Part shown: positions 1-7,909 of the stretch, one piece after another
How positions within the stretch are numbered: the first letter of the stretch is position 1
Layout: each line of letters opens with the position of its first letter
Position numbers and translations under genes: made by a program
Notes under the pieces: generated by a model
What the model was told of the DNA's origin: nothing
The model's database searches: none
Seen by the model: only the letters and a program-made list of their open reading frames with translations
Assembly: GCA_035274425.1 (NCBI GenBank)
Contig: DATEOC010000091.1
Coordinates: 1 to 64,000 of the forward strand
Origin: JADMIH01 sp035274425
GTDB lineage: Bacteria; Chloroflexota; Chloroflexia; QHBQ01; JADMIH01
DNA: 64,000 nt
Reading direction: 5' to 3'

Positions 1-2
1 CC

Positions 3-782
3 TCCCCAATCACCTCCAGCCGCCAGATAACCGCAACTCTGACCCCACCCACCCAATCCAAAATCCAAAATCCAAAATCCGAAATCGAACGGGCTTTAGC
101 CCTGACTAGGCTGGGGGATGGACGCGCTTCGACGGCGCTCAGGGCGCTGGCCCAGAGCATGAGCGATGCGAAAGATGCGAAAGCCCTGGCCGAGTTGGTA
201 TCGTATGCGCGCTACCATGCCGACCCTCTGACCGCTATGCGTGTCGCCCAGGCGCTGGTCTCTATGGACGCAACGGGAGACCCGTTCAAGCGCCCCAGGC
301 TCCTGTTGAAGACCCTTTATCCCACCCCGTACAGCGAGCTTGTCGCGCAGGAGTCGGAGACGCGCAACGTTGACCCCCTGGTGATGTACGCGCTGATGCG
401 GCAGGAGAGCCAGTTCATCCCAGGTGCCCGCTCGCGCTCCGACGCCAGGGGTCTCGCCCAGGTCATCCCCTCGACCGGGGAGGGGATAGCGCAGCAGCTA
501 GGTGACACCGCCTTCTCCGCCGACGACCTCTTCCTCCCCCACGTCAGCATACGCTACGGGACTTATTACCTGGCGAGCAACCTCCCCCAGTTCGACCGGA
601 AGCTCCTCCCTGCCCTGGCTGCTTACAACGGTGGCCCTGGCAACGCCGCCCGATGGCTGGCAGGCTCCGCGCTCATAGACCCTGATCTCTACGCCGAGCG
701 CATCGACATCTTCGAGACGGAGGACTACCTCGGCAAGGTCTACACAAACTACGGCTTCTACAAGCTAGCTTATGGGCGATAG
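3..782 (+). CDS. Soluble lytic murein transglycosylase, C-terminal part (5' end outside window)
   Basis: Cleaves the peptidoglycan glycan strand to form 1,6-anhydro muropeptides (Slt/goose-lysozyme family, known). The frame is open from base 3 with no stop, so the ATG at 159 is probably internal and the true start lies left of the window. Counting from that ATG, the catalytic Glu is E83 in MRQES, followed by the family motifs GLAQVIPSTG (about 98-107) and AYNGGPGN (about 154-161). Upstream helices resemble the superhelical repeats of Slt70-type enzymes. Bases 55-86 are an in-frame AATCCAA heptanucleotide array giving QNPKSKI-like peptide, inserted just before the helical region. A long hairpin follows the stop. 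Family identity is secure. Total length and export signal cannot be seen. Confidence 0.9.
   Translation, partial: SPITSSRQITATLTPPTQSKIQNPKSEIERALALTRLGDGRASTALRALAQSMSDAKDAKALAELVSYARYHADPLTAMRVAQALVSMDATGDPFKRPRLLLKTLYPTPYSELVAQESETRNVDPLVMYALMRQESQFIPGARSRSDARGLAQVIPSTGEGIAQQLGDTAFSADDLFLPHVSIRYGTYYLASNLPQFDRKLLPALAAYNGGPGNAARWLAGSALIDPDLYAERIDIFETEDYLGKVYTNYGFYKLAYGR
55..86 (+). repeat. Heptanucleotide array (AATCCAA)n inside the transglycosylase frame
   Basis: About 4.5 copies of a 7-bp unit, the last ones degenerate. Three units make 21 bp, so the array reads as a stop-free 7-residue peptide repeat in the surrounding coding frame. Confidence 0.85.
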
Positions 783-803
783 ATAAAAGCTCAAGACAAC
801 CCC

Positions 804-854
804 TTCTTATCAATCAAAATGAGCGCCGCAGGCGCTCATTTTGATTGATAAGAA
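804..854. terminator. Long perfect hairpin between convergent genes
   Basis: Arms 804-827 and 831-854 are a perfect 24-bp inverted repeat with loop GCA. The core is GAGCGCC-GCA-GGCGCTC, extended by AT-rich arms that end in T- and A-runs, so it can act on both strands. It separates the transglycosylase from thioredoxin. The same core and loop recur at 38736-38784. Confidence 0.8.
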
Positions 855-883
855 AAAGCCCCTCCCCAACTGGGAGGGGCTTT
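855..883 (-). terminator. Rho-independent terminator of thioredoxin
   Basis: Stem 855-866 pairs with 872-883 around a 5-nt loop. It is GC-rich at the top and followed on the minus strand by TTTTTCTT. It lies about 30 bp after the thioredoxin stop. Confidence 0.8.
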
Positions 884-912
884 CAGGCATGAGTTACTTA
901 CCCACTGCTACT

Positions 913-1254
913 TTATGCAGAGAGAGAGCGATCTATCTGCCGCTTGAGTTGCTCCTTCGGAGAGAAGCCGACCAGGCGGTTCACTTCGCGCCCGCCCTGG
1001 AAGACCACCAGGGTAGGGATGCTGAAGATACCGAACTGCACGGCGGTATTCTCGTTGTCGTCTGTGTTCATCTTGGCGAAGCGCACCTTGCCATCATACT
1101 CGGTGCTAAGCTCCTCGACGATGGGGCTGACCATGCGGCAGGGGCCGCACCACGGTGCCCAGAAATCCACTACCACAGGGGTCTCGGACTCCAAGACAAA
1201 AGTCTGAAATTCGTTGTCGCTAATGCTTGTTACCTTATGTGTTGCGTTTTCCAT
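913..1254 (-). CDS. trxA: Thioredoxin
   Basis: General cytoplasmic protein-disulfide reductase. The active site WCGPC is at residues 35-39, the cis-proline motif SIPT at 78-81, and the length of 113 aa is typical. The start chosen is the ATG at 1254 (MENATH), because AGGAAAGG sits about 11 nt upstream of it. An in-frame ATG at 1281 would place that ribosome-binding site inside the gene. It is monocistronic: it has its own promoter (1323-1351) and terminator (855-883). Confidence 0.95.
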   Translation of the reverse strand: MENATHKVTSISDNEFQTFVLESETPVVVDFWAPWCGPCRMVSPIVEELSTEYDGKVRFAKMNTDDNENTAVQFGIFSIPTLVVFQGGREVNRLVGFSPKEQLKRQIDRSLSA

Positions 1255-1322
1255 CTTATATATATCCTTTCCTCTTATCATATAAGAGCCTCGTTGCTCG
1301 GTGCACCTATCGGTACGTTTCT

Positions 1323-1351
1323 ATTATAGCCTAGTGGATAACCCCAGTCAA
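1323..1351 (-). promoter_or_regulatory. Sigma-70-type promoter of thioredoxin
   Basis: On the minus strand TTGACT (1346-1351), a 17-bp spacer, then TATAAT (1323-1328). Predicted start of transcription is near 1316, giving a leader of about 60 nt. Confidence 0.75.
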
Positions 1352-1364
1352 GCGTTATCCGCCG

Positions 1365-1471
1365 GTCCAAAGCCCAAAGTCCAAAGTTACACACTACCAG
1401 CACTCCCGCACCTCAATCGTCCATCGTCCGTCGTCCGTCGTCCGTCATCACGCATCACGTTTCACGTTTCC
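1365..1471. repeat. Heptanucleotide repeats of several types
   Basis: Contains AGTCCAA-type copies (1365-1387), then TCGTCCG copies, then ATCACGC and ACGTTTC copies (1416-1471). All have 7-bp spacing although the units differ. The last type runs into the 3' end of the MFS gene and encodes its final residues. Confidence 0.8.
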
Positions 1472-2623
1472 CCTCGGTATGCCCACTAACAAAGCGACAG
1501 GACCTGCCAGGAGTAGCCACATCGCAGGGCCGAGGCCAATCTGCTCGGCCAGTAAACCCAACCCGATTGGTATCAAGCTTCCCGCCAGGTTGAAGACGTT
1601 GCCTACCGCCAGCACCGCCCCACTCTGGCCTGGCATTGAAGAGTATAGCTGTCCCTTGAGGATGGCGTACCAGCCCGCGTTGAAGAGGCCCATGAGAGCA
1701 AGCAGCACCAGCTTAGCCCAGAAGTCGGGCACGAGCAGGAAGGTCGGATAGAGGAGCAGCATCAGCGCGGCGCTCACGCGCAGGTAGCTCAACCCGCGCA
1801 CGCGCTCAAGCAAGGGTATAAGGAGAAAATCCCCCAACAGGCCCACACCGATCCATAGCGTAACGGCAAGCGCGGCAGTCTCGGCGGTGACGCCTACCAC
1901 ATCCGCGAAGTAGAGCGCGAGGTAGCCGAGGAGCACGTCGAGCATCAGGTCGGAGAACTCCAGCAGGGTGAGCCAGCGCAATACCTCCGGCCTCTTGAGG
2001 GCGCGGGCAGCATTGAGCGCGCTTGTCCGGAAACCTATAGCTTCCTCCGATTCCGCTTGTGGGCGAGGGAATGAGAAGCGCCTGGCTACCAGCAAGAGCA
2101 GCATCGTTAGCACCGCGAACGCGAGGAATAGTACACGCCAACCCTGATCAAAGAGGGCTACACCGCCCGCCGCGAGCGTGCCTCCCACCGCTCCTAGAGA
2201 GCCTGCGAAAGTCCATCTCGCCATGTTTTGCTCATGGCGACTGGGATCGGCGTCCATGAGGGTCGCCTGGGAGAGGCTGACGAACGCGCCCGATGCCGGT
2301 GAGAGGAGTATGGAGGCGACGAGCAGCATCCAGAAGCTGCCGCTCCCAGCGACGATGAAGAGCGCGACACCGAAGACGACCCCTCCCCCCAGCACAAGGG
2401 CGCGCCGCCTCCACACGTCCCCCAGGATACCGAAGAAAGGTTCGATGAACGCCGCGAGGAAGTTCGGCAGCCCGATAAGCACCCCTATCTGCGCATAATC
2501 GAGGTCGAGGTCAGCCTGTACCTGGGGCCATGCCGCCTCACGCGCTCCATAGACCAGCTCATCCAGCAACTCTATGGCAAGGAGTGTGAAGGTGAATATG
2601 CCTATACTGCGTGCCGCTCTCAA
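1448..2623 (-). CDS. Major facilitator superfamily transporter
   Basis: A 391-residue polytopic membrane protein with about 12 hydrophobic segments in two halves, as in MFS secondary transporters. After the first helices there is an acidic/basic loop (GILGDVWRRR) typical of the MFS motif A between TM2 and TM3. Substrate is not recognisable. Translation seems to start at TTG 2623, with GAGGA about 8 nt upstream, inside TCCTCAG-type heptad repeats. The C-terminal residues (GNVKRDA) are encoded by another heptad array, so both ends abut repeats. It follows the PMT-like gene in the same direction and may be cotranscribed. Confidence 0.85.
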   Translation of the reverse strand: MRAARSIGIFTFTLLAIELLDELVYGAREAAWPQVQADLDLDYAQIGVLIGLPNFLAAFIEPFFGILGDVWRRRALVLGGGVVFGVALFIVAGSGSFWMLLVASILLSPASGAFVSLSQATLMDADPSRHEQNMARWTFAGSLGAVGGTLAAGGVALFDQGWRVLFLAFAVLTMLLLLVARRFSFPRPQAESEEAIGFRTSALNAARALKRPEVLRWLTLLEFSDLMLDVLLGYLALYFADVVGVTAETAALAVTLWIGVGLLGDFLLIPLLERVRGLSYLRVSAALMLLLYPTFLLVPDFWAKLVLLALMGLFNAGWYAILKGQLYSSMPGQSGAVLAVGNVFNLAGSLIPIGLGLLAEQIGLGPAMWLLLAGPVALLVGIPRGNVKRDA

Positions 2624-2626
2624 TCT

Positions 2627-2663
2627 GCAATCCTCAGTCCTCAGTCCTCAGTCCTCAGTCCTC
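2627..2663. repeat. Heptanucleotide array (TCCTCAG)n
   Basis: Four to five near-perfect 7-bp units fill the junction between the MFS gene and the PMT-like gene and overlap the stop codon of the latter. Confidence 0.85.
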
Positions 2664-4776
2664 GCACCCCGAAGAATATGCATAGGAGGCTTACGAGCAC
2701 TACCGGCGCGGCGATTGTCAGCATAGTCTTGCGGCCTATACCTGCCTCGGCCATGTAGACAAGCCAGAGGTCGGCTGGGTGCTGAGTGTCCGGGTTATAG
2801 TACCAGCGCGGCTGCGGATAATAAGCCGGCACGGGGAGGGTCTCGACCATCTCGTAACGACGAGCTATACCCCCTTCGATCACGGAAATGCTCTCCAGCC
2901 TCACCCCGATGTCCTCATTGCGCGCGCCCGCGCCACTGGCGGCAGGGTTCCAGGTATCGCTCCTTATCTCCACGCGTGAGGGCGACGCCATGAGAGGAAA
3001 GGTGTAATCGGTGCTGACAGGGGCATCGGGTACAGGTGCGGCTTGCACCGGCACAGGCTGGTCATTCGCTAGAATGGTAACGGCTGCCCTCCCCATATCC
3101 GGCGGGCGGTTGTCACTGAGCCGCAACGTGACCTCTACCTCTCCCCTTGAGAGGTCAGGGCGAAACTCGATAGCGCCGTTGCCCGTAGTCCACCTGGGCA
3201 GCAGCTCCCTCCGTTCCTTGCTCCCTTCGCTGTATGAAAAGCCGCTCTTGAAAAAGAGCGTTTCCGCCGGCTTGAGCAGCGATAGCAACCCCTCGCGCAC
3301 CTTCAGACGCTCTTCCACCAGCCCAAGATGGCCGCCAATGGGCGACGCGGCGGGCGACCAGTTGCGCGTATCATCATCCTCTCCCGCATTGACATAAGTG
3401 TCAAAGTTGACGAGCAGACCCATCAGGTTCACGAAGAAACCCAGCGCGATAACTGCCGCTATCAGGAGCGCGTGCCTATTCAGTGGTAGACGATATCTGG
3501 TATATGGAGAGTGATGGTCTTGTAGGGGCACGGCGCGCCGTGCCTCTACGGTCGCATATCTCCCATTTTCACCATACCTGGTATCAGGCACTCTGGTGAT
3601 ACTGCCTTCTGCCTTCTGCCTTCTGCCTACTGCCCGCATGGCGCGTTGGATTACCGGCAGGGCAGGGAGGAGCACGAAGGGGAGGAGCGGTATAAGGAAG
3701 CGTGGACCCCATGAGCCTCCGCCCCACCATAGGTGGAACATGCCGAAGAAAGAGACCAGCGTCACCGACAGCGTGAGCACCAATACCGCTTCAGCATTAT
3801 GCTTGCGGGTGAAGCGCGAAAAGCCCACGAGCGCGAGCAGCACCGGCAGCGCATACCATACCAGCCCTTTCCCAGGCGAAAGGAGCAATCCAAAGACCCC
3901 TTCATACAAGGGCGTCTTGAAGAGTGAGCCCGTATCGCTGCCGTAGCCTGTCTGTAGCGGGTTGCCGAAGATAGCCCAGTTGTAGATGAATAGAGGCACC
4001 AGTCCCACTGCTAACCCACCAAGCCAAATGGCAATTTTGGGTTTTGGAGTACGTTGCGGGTGGAAATCGCCATTCGCCATTCGCAACTTGCGGTCCTTGA
4101 TTGCAAGGTATAAAAGGAAAGTTGGGAGCGCAATGGCGTACTGTACTTTGGCATAAAGAGCGGCAGAGAAAAGTACGCCTGAGAGGAGCATGAGGGTATT
4201 TGCGCGCGTACGGGAACCTGGCGTCGCATGGTATACCCTGATGATGAGGTAGAAGGAAGCAAAGAAGCAGAGCGCGACCACAGGCTCGGCAAAGAAGGTG
4301 CGGCTATGCGGCCAGAGGAATGTAGCAAAAGCCAATGTCCCTCCCAGGAGAAGGCTCGCTCTACGCGCATAACCAAGCGCCATGCCTGCGGCAGCGAGCA
4401 GGCCACATATCCCAGCAGCTATGAGGGCGTTGTAAGATGCCAAGATCAACCGTAGTGGGAAGCCAGCCTGGTCCTTCGGGAAGAAGCTGCCCACGGTGAG
4501 ACCCACCGCTACCCAGGGTACAGCCGCAAGGGACTGCCCAGGCCCGAAAACGCTGTAGTGCCTCCCGTCTGCCCCCTCAACGTGTACCCAGCCGTCGCCA
4601 GGGTTTATTGCCCACGTGCCCCTCTCCACGAGCGAGCGCGACACTGCCAGCATCGTCTCCTCGTCTGTCGAATATGTATGTCCAGACATGGTGAGGAGGT
4701 AGACGCCGAAGACCATGAGCATCAACGCGAGCGGGGAGTTTTGAGTTTTGAGTTTTGAGTTTTGAGTTTTCCGCAT
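2641..4776 (-). CDS. PMT/ArnT-like membrane glycosyltransferase (paralog of 7910-10108)
   Basis: A 711-residue membrane protein with about 11 hydrophobic segments and a soluble beta-rich C-terminal region. After the first membrane segment it has STDEET, the acidic pair expected in the first extracytoplasmic loop of GT39/PMT_2 enzymes, which move sugar from a polyprenyl-phosphate donor (known for the family; substrate here unknown). It is clearly homologous along its length to the protein at 7910-10108. It carries repeat-derived insertions: the N-terminus (NSKLKTQ, TTTTGAG array), about residues 234-248, and about 379-433 within a loop between helices. The paralog differs at those places. The stop lies in the TCCTCAG array. 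The next gene upstream (4778-7873) ends 1 bp away, suggesting one transcript. Confidence 0.8.
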   Translation of the reverse strand: MRKTQNSKLKTQNSPLALMLMVFGVYLLTMSGHTYSTDEETMLAVSRSLVERGTWAINPGDGWVHVEGADGRHYSVFGPGQSLAAVPWVAVGLTVGSFFPKDQAGFPLRLILASYNALIAAGICGLLAAAGMALGYARRASLLLGGTLAFATFLWPHSRTFFAEPVVALCFFASFYLIIRVYHATPGSRTRANTLMLLSGVLFSAALYAKVQYAIALPTFLLYLAIKDRKLRMANGDFHPQRTPKPKIAIWLGGLAVGLVPLFIYNWAIFGNPLQTGYGSDTGSLFKTPLYEGVFGLLLSPGKGLVWYALPVLLALVGFSRFTRKHNAEAVLVLTLSVTLVSFFGMFHLWWGGGSWGPRFLIPLLPFVLLPALPVIQRAMRAVGRRQKAEGSITRVPDTRYGENGRYATVEARRAVPLQDHHSPYTRYRLPLNRHALLIAAVIALGFFVNLMGLLVNFDTYVNAGEDDDTRNWSPAASPIGGHLGLVEERLKVREGLLSLLKPAETLFFKSGFSYSEGSKERRELLPRWTTGNGAIEFRPDLSRGEVEVTLRLSDNRPPDMGRAAVTILANDQPVPVQAAPVPDAPVSTDYTFPLMASPSRVEIRSDTWNPAASGAGARNEDIGVRLESISVIEGGIARRYEMVETLPVPAYYPQPRWYYNPDTQHPADLWLVYMAEAGIGRKTMLTIAAPVVLVSLLCIFFGVRGLRTED
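4738..4771 (-). repeat. Heptanucleotide array (TTTTGAG)n coding the N-terminus
   Basis: Four to five copies of a 7-bp unit directly after the start codon. They are translated on the minus strand as a lysine/asparagine-rich tail that the paralog lacks. Confidence 0.8.
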
Positions 4777-4777
4777 C

Positions 4778-7700
4778 TCAGGGCTTTATTTGGATGGGGA
4801 TGAGGACGACGTTGCCATCAAGGGGCTTCGTGGGTTGGATAGCGCCATCCTCCAACTGAGCAAACTGCGTGAGTGGAACCAGTTCAAGTGAAGGGTAATG
4901 GTACATGCCGACGGCGAGATTGTATTGGCCTGGTGGAAGGTCGGCGGGGATTTTGAGTGCATGCTGGTCTATGACCGTATCGCCGTTCTGCCAGGTGGTG
5001 GTGGGGTGACCGCCATTCGCCGGGGAGCCGTCAGCCTGGGCGCGCCTCTCCCCTTTAGAGTCGCGCAGGTGAATAAGGATTGAACGCTCGTCTAGCCGGC
5101 TGCTGTAGGAGCGCCACCAGAGGGTGATTGACACTTCTCCGCCTGGGTGGGCAGCCGCCTCGCTGACCGCATAGCCAATGAGGCCCACATCGTTCTGCGG
5201 TCCCATTACGCTCAGAGGAACTGGGGGTGTGTCTGCTCTCACCGCTAGCGCCGGGGGCGCTGAGGCTCGCACGTTAGAGACCTCGCCATCCGGTCCAATC
5301 GAGAAGCTGAACACCTCTTCCGGCGCTGCCAGGAGGTGCGTGCCCGCCAGCATGTTGAGGCTCGCTATGTAATCCCCTCGTTGCAAACCTTCTAACCCGC
5401 CGCCTATAGCTATGGGCACACCTGCTTCATCTATGCCAGTCATAATGCCGGAAGGGAGGTCCAGGGTGAGCGTGAAAGTGCGCCTCGATTCGGTGCGTGG
5501 CTGCTCAACTCCATACCAGCCGTAGTGCGCGTTACGCTTGGAGTCCCAAATGTCCAGAGCGAGCGTCACCGGGCCAATTTTGGGAAGGAGGGTATCTACA
5601 GTAGTTGTGACTGTATTACCGTTTACCTGGGCGCGCGCCTGGGCAAGGGCGCTCCACACTTGAGCATCCATCGAGAGGTCGCCCTGCTCTCTCTCAAGCT
5701 TGAGCCGCGCCCACCGTACGATTACCGGAGTCGTGCCGCTGTTGACGAGCATGATTTTGCCCGGCTCATCGAATGGGCTGTTGCTGATAAGCGAGCCGCC
5801 CGCAGATATATCTATTGTTCTTCCGTTGAAATCGAGCTTGCCCGGCTCTAAAGCCGCCACCGCCAGCCAGACCCTGCTACGCTCGTTATTTAGGTATTTA
5901 TCCTCAAAAGAGAAGTCCAGCGTATCGCCTGGCTGCATGGTGCGGTCCAGAGACCGGTGGGCCAGGGTGACGGAGTCGCGCTTGTATAGAGTGAACGAGC
6001 CGCCCTGCCAGAGGCGACCTTGACCGGAGAAGCCGTACACGTCAGGGTCTTCACCGGAGAGGAGCAAGGCATAGTCTCCTACCTCTCCAGGCTCGCCGTT
6101 GGACCACGAAGGAACATAGCCAGTACTGGCGCTACCCAATATGCTAGCCTGGTCCAGCATATATGCGGCCAGTCCAGTGGTTACCCCGTTGATGCGCGGG
6201 TCGGACGTAAGCGTGACGCGACTCCCAGCCGGGATTTTAGCACGCAAATCAAGTATCGCCGGCATCTCCTTCGCGTACAACCCTGGCTCCCGCCAGTGCT
6301 CCGCGACCGTCTGAGCCTGGGTTATGCCCATCAGGAGCAAGAGGGAGAGGGCAACGGCTACGCTGCCCCAACGTAATGCGTGATGCGTGATGCGTGATGC
6401 TTGACCCTCCACAATACTCCGTCGTCTGTCGTCTGTCGTCTGTCGTCCCCCCTCAGAGTCATCGTCCTCAATCTTTCGTCCATCGTCCATCGTCCTTCGT
6501 CCAATCGCCACCCCCTGCGCCCCCATCGCCGCCAGTCCGAGGAAGGGGAACGCGGCGTATGCTCCACCCTTCATCCAGGCGTAGGGGTACTGCTGGCTCC
6601 ACAGCCAGAGCATGTACGCGATGCCGCCGAGCGCGAAGCCTGCCCACGCCACCCGCTTCCGACCCCAGATGAGGCCCGCCCCCATCAGCGCGCACATCAC
6701 GGCAAAGGCTATCAAAGAGAGAAGGGGAACGGGCGGCTCCGAGCGGAGGGAGAAGTGGGTGAGGCCCGCGAAGTCGGTTAGAGGCACGTAGCGGAAGAGT
6801 CCGAGCGTGGTCAACTGCTGGCCGTAGCGGTAGCTGAAGCCTTGAAAGTAGTCGATCACGGCGGGTATGCTCATGATGAGTGTAACCGCAGCAAGAACTG
6901 CCGCAGCTACGAAGATTCGCGCACGATGCTCAGACCGGAATAGGGTAGCCATACCGAGTCCGATTGCCAGTGGCGCGAATAATGTGAGTGCAGGGTAATA
7001 GGCTACCGGTATGGCAGCAATGGCGAGGGCTGCACCAATAATTACGGGCCAACTTCGCAGACCACGCCTGGCTAGCTCTTCAGTTGAAGAGATACCCACC
7101 ACCAGTCCCAAAGGTATCAAAGGCCAGGCCGCGAGCTGCATCCCGAAGTTGGTGTACTCGACCCATAAGAGCAACCCGCCCGCGCTCACAAACCCCGCTC
7201 CCAGCAGCGCGAACCAGCGTTTCAAGCCCAGCATAGAGCGAAACAACACGTAGACCGCTATTACGCCGAGCATTCGCAACCATGCGAGAAGTGGCGCGAA
7301 TGTAGTGATAGCCTCCTGACCGATCAGCGTGTCTACGCTCCCCTGCCAGATCGAGAAGCCAAGCGTCAACCCATTCTTAGGAGGGTCGGCGTTGTAATCG
7401 CGTAAGGGGTTGGGAGGTGCGGAAGGGATGGCGCTCACTGGCCCGCGCTCCAGGTAATGCGCTACGGGAAGATAGTTCTCCACGTCCCAGCCGTCCCCTA
7501 TAATCGCCGGGTGGTCGTAACTGATAAGTGGAGCGGCCCCTACCAGGAGCGTTACGGCCAGGAGTGCGGCAAGCGGCGCATGAACGAGTGGCCGCTTCGG
7601 GAGACGTGGCGGGCCGGTGCGTACCCACGCCAGGGCGTTGAGCAGGCCCGTAGCAGGAATGAGCACCATCAGCACTAAAGGTATGCCAACCCAATCGCGC

Positions 7701-7873
7701 ACTCCCCAGTACCCAACAACCAGCACGAGAGCATAGCCAAGCAACAGGGCAAGGAGTCCGTTCCAGGGCTTGAGAGACGAAGGTAGCGTCAGGCGCGCAA
7801 GTCCCCATCCGCACCAAAGCGCGAGGAGAGTAGATACCCCCACGACCAGGAGTATGTGCGGTAAGACTGTCAT
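4778..7873 (-). CDS. Large polytopic membrane protein with extracytoplasmic beta domains, glycosyltransferase-like
   Basis: A 1031-residue protein. The first half has about a dozen hydrophobic segments, with an acidic loop after the early helices (DGWDVENY). The second half is soluble, probably exported, and has beta-sandwich character, including a region near 900-1010 with the pattern PGGEVSITLWWR ... LPPGQYNLAVGMYH, seen at the end of many Chloroflexota membrane glycosyltransferases. Family name is uncertain. A role in surface glycan assembly is inferred from the PMT-like genes on both sides. Residues about 464-499 (DDGRRTMDDG-like, bases about 6375-6480) are repeat-derived and sit between two membrane segments. 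The start is ATG 7873, with AGCAGGGA close upstream and a TACAAT 10 nt before the ATG. Confidence 0.65.
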   Translation of the reverse strand: MTVLPHILLVVGVSTLLALWCGWGLARLTLPSSLKPWNGLLALLLGYALVLVVGYWGVRDWVGIPLVLMVLIPATGLLNALAWVRTGPPRLPKRPLVHAPLAALLAVTLLVGAAPLISYDHPAIIGDGWDVENYLPVAHYLERGPVSAIPSAPPNPLRDYNADPPKNGLTLGFSIWQGSVDTLIGQEAITTFAPLLAWLRMLGVIAVYVLFRSMLGLKRWFALLGAGFVSAGGLLLWVEYTNFGMQLAAWPLIPLGLVVGISSTEELARRGLRSWPVIIGAALAIAAIPVAYYPALTLFAPLAIGLGMATLFRSEHRARIFVAAAVLAAVTLIMSIPAVIDYFQGFSYRYGQQLTTLGLFRYVPLTDFAGLTHFSLRSEPPVPLLSLIAFAVMCALMGAGLIWGRKRVAWAGFALGGIAYMLWLWSQQYPYAWMKGGAYAAFPFLGLAAMGAQGVAIGRRTMDDGRKIEDDDSEGGRQTTDDRRRSIVEGQASRITHHALRWGSVAVALSLLLLMGITQAQTVAEHWREPGLYAKEMPAILDLRAKIPAGSRVTLTSDPRINGVTTGLAAYMLDQASILGSASTGYVPSWSNGEPGEVGDYALLLSGEDPDVYGFSGQGRLWQGGSFTLYKRDSVTLAHRSLDRTMQPGDTLDFSFEDKYLNNERSRVWLAVAALEPGKLDFNGRTIDISAGGSLISNSPFDEPGKIMLVNSGTTPVIVRWARLKLEREQGDLSMDAQVWSALAQARAQVNGNTVTTTVDTLLPKIGPVTLALDIWDSKRNAHYGWYGVEQPRTESRRTFTLTLDLPSGIMTGIDEAGVPIAIGGGLEGLQRGDYIASLNMLAGTHLLAAPEEVFSFSIGPDGEVSNVRASAPPALAVRADTPPVPLSVMGPQNDVGLIGYAVSEAAAHPGGEVSITLWWRSYSSRLDERSILIHLRDSKGERRAQADGSPANGGHPTTTWQNGDTVIDQHALKIPADLPPGQYNLAVGMYHYPSLELVPLTQFAQLEDGAIQPTKPLDGNVVLIPIQIKP
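6375..6510. repeat. Mixed heptad repeats inside the 4778-7873 coding sequence
   Basis: TGATGCG copies (6378-6400), then TCGTCTG copies (6419-6445), then degenerate TCGTCCA copies (to about 6502). On the minus strand the frame stays open and gives a charged, Asp/Arg-rich loop. Confidence 0.8.
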
Positions 7874-7909
7874 CGTCCCTGCTATTGTACAGTGGCTAAT
7901 GCCTTGTGG

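Noticed and set aside
841..1329. Plus-strand ORF opposite thioredoxin
   Set aside because: It is a shadow of the thioredoxin gene and begins inside a terminator hairpin. No family features.
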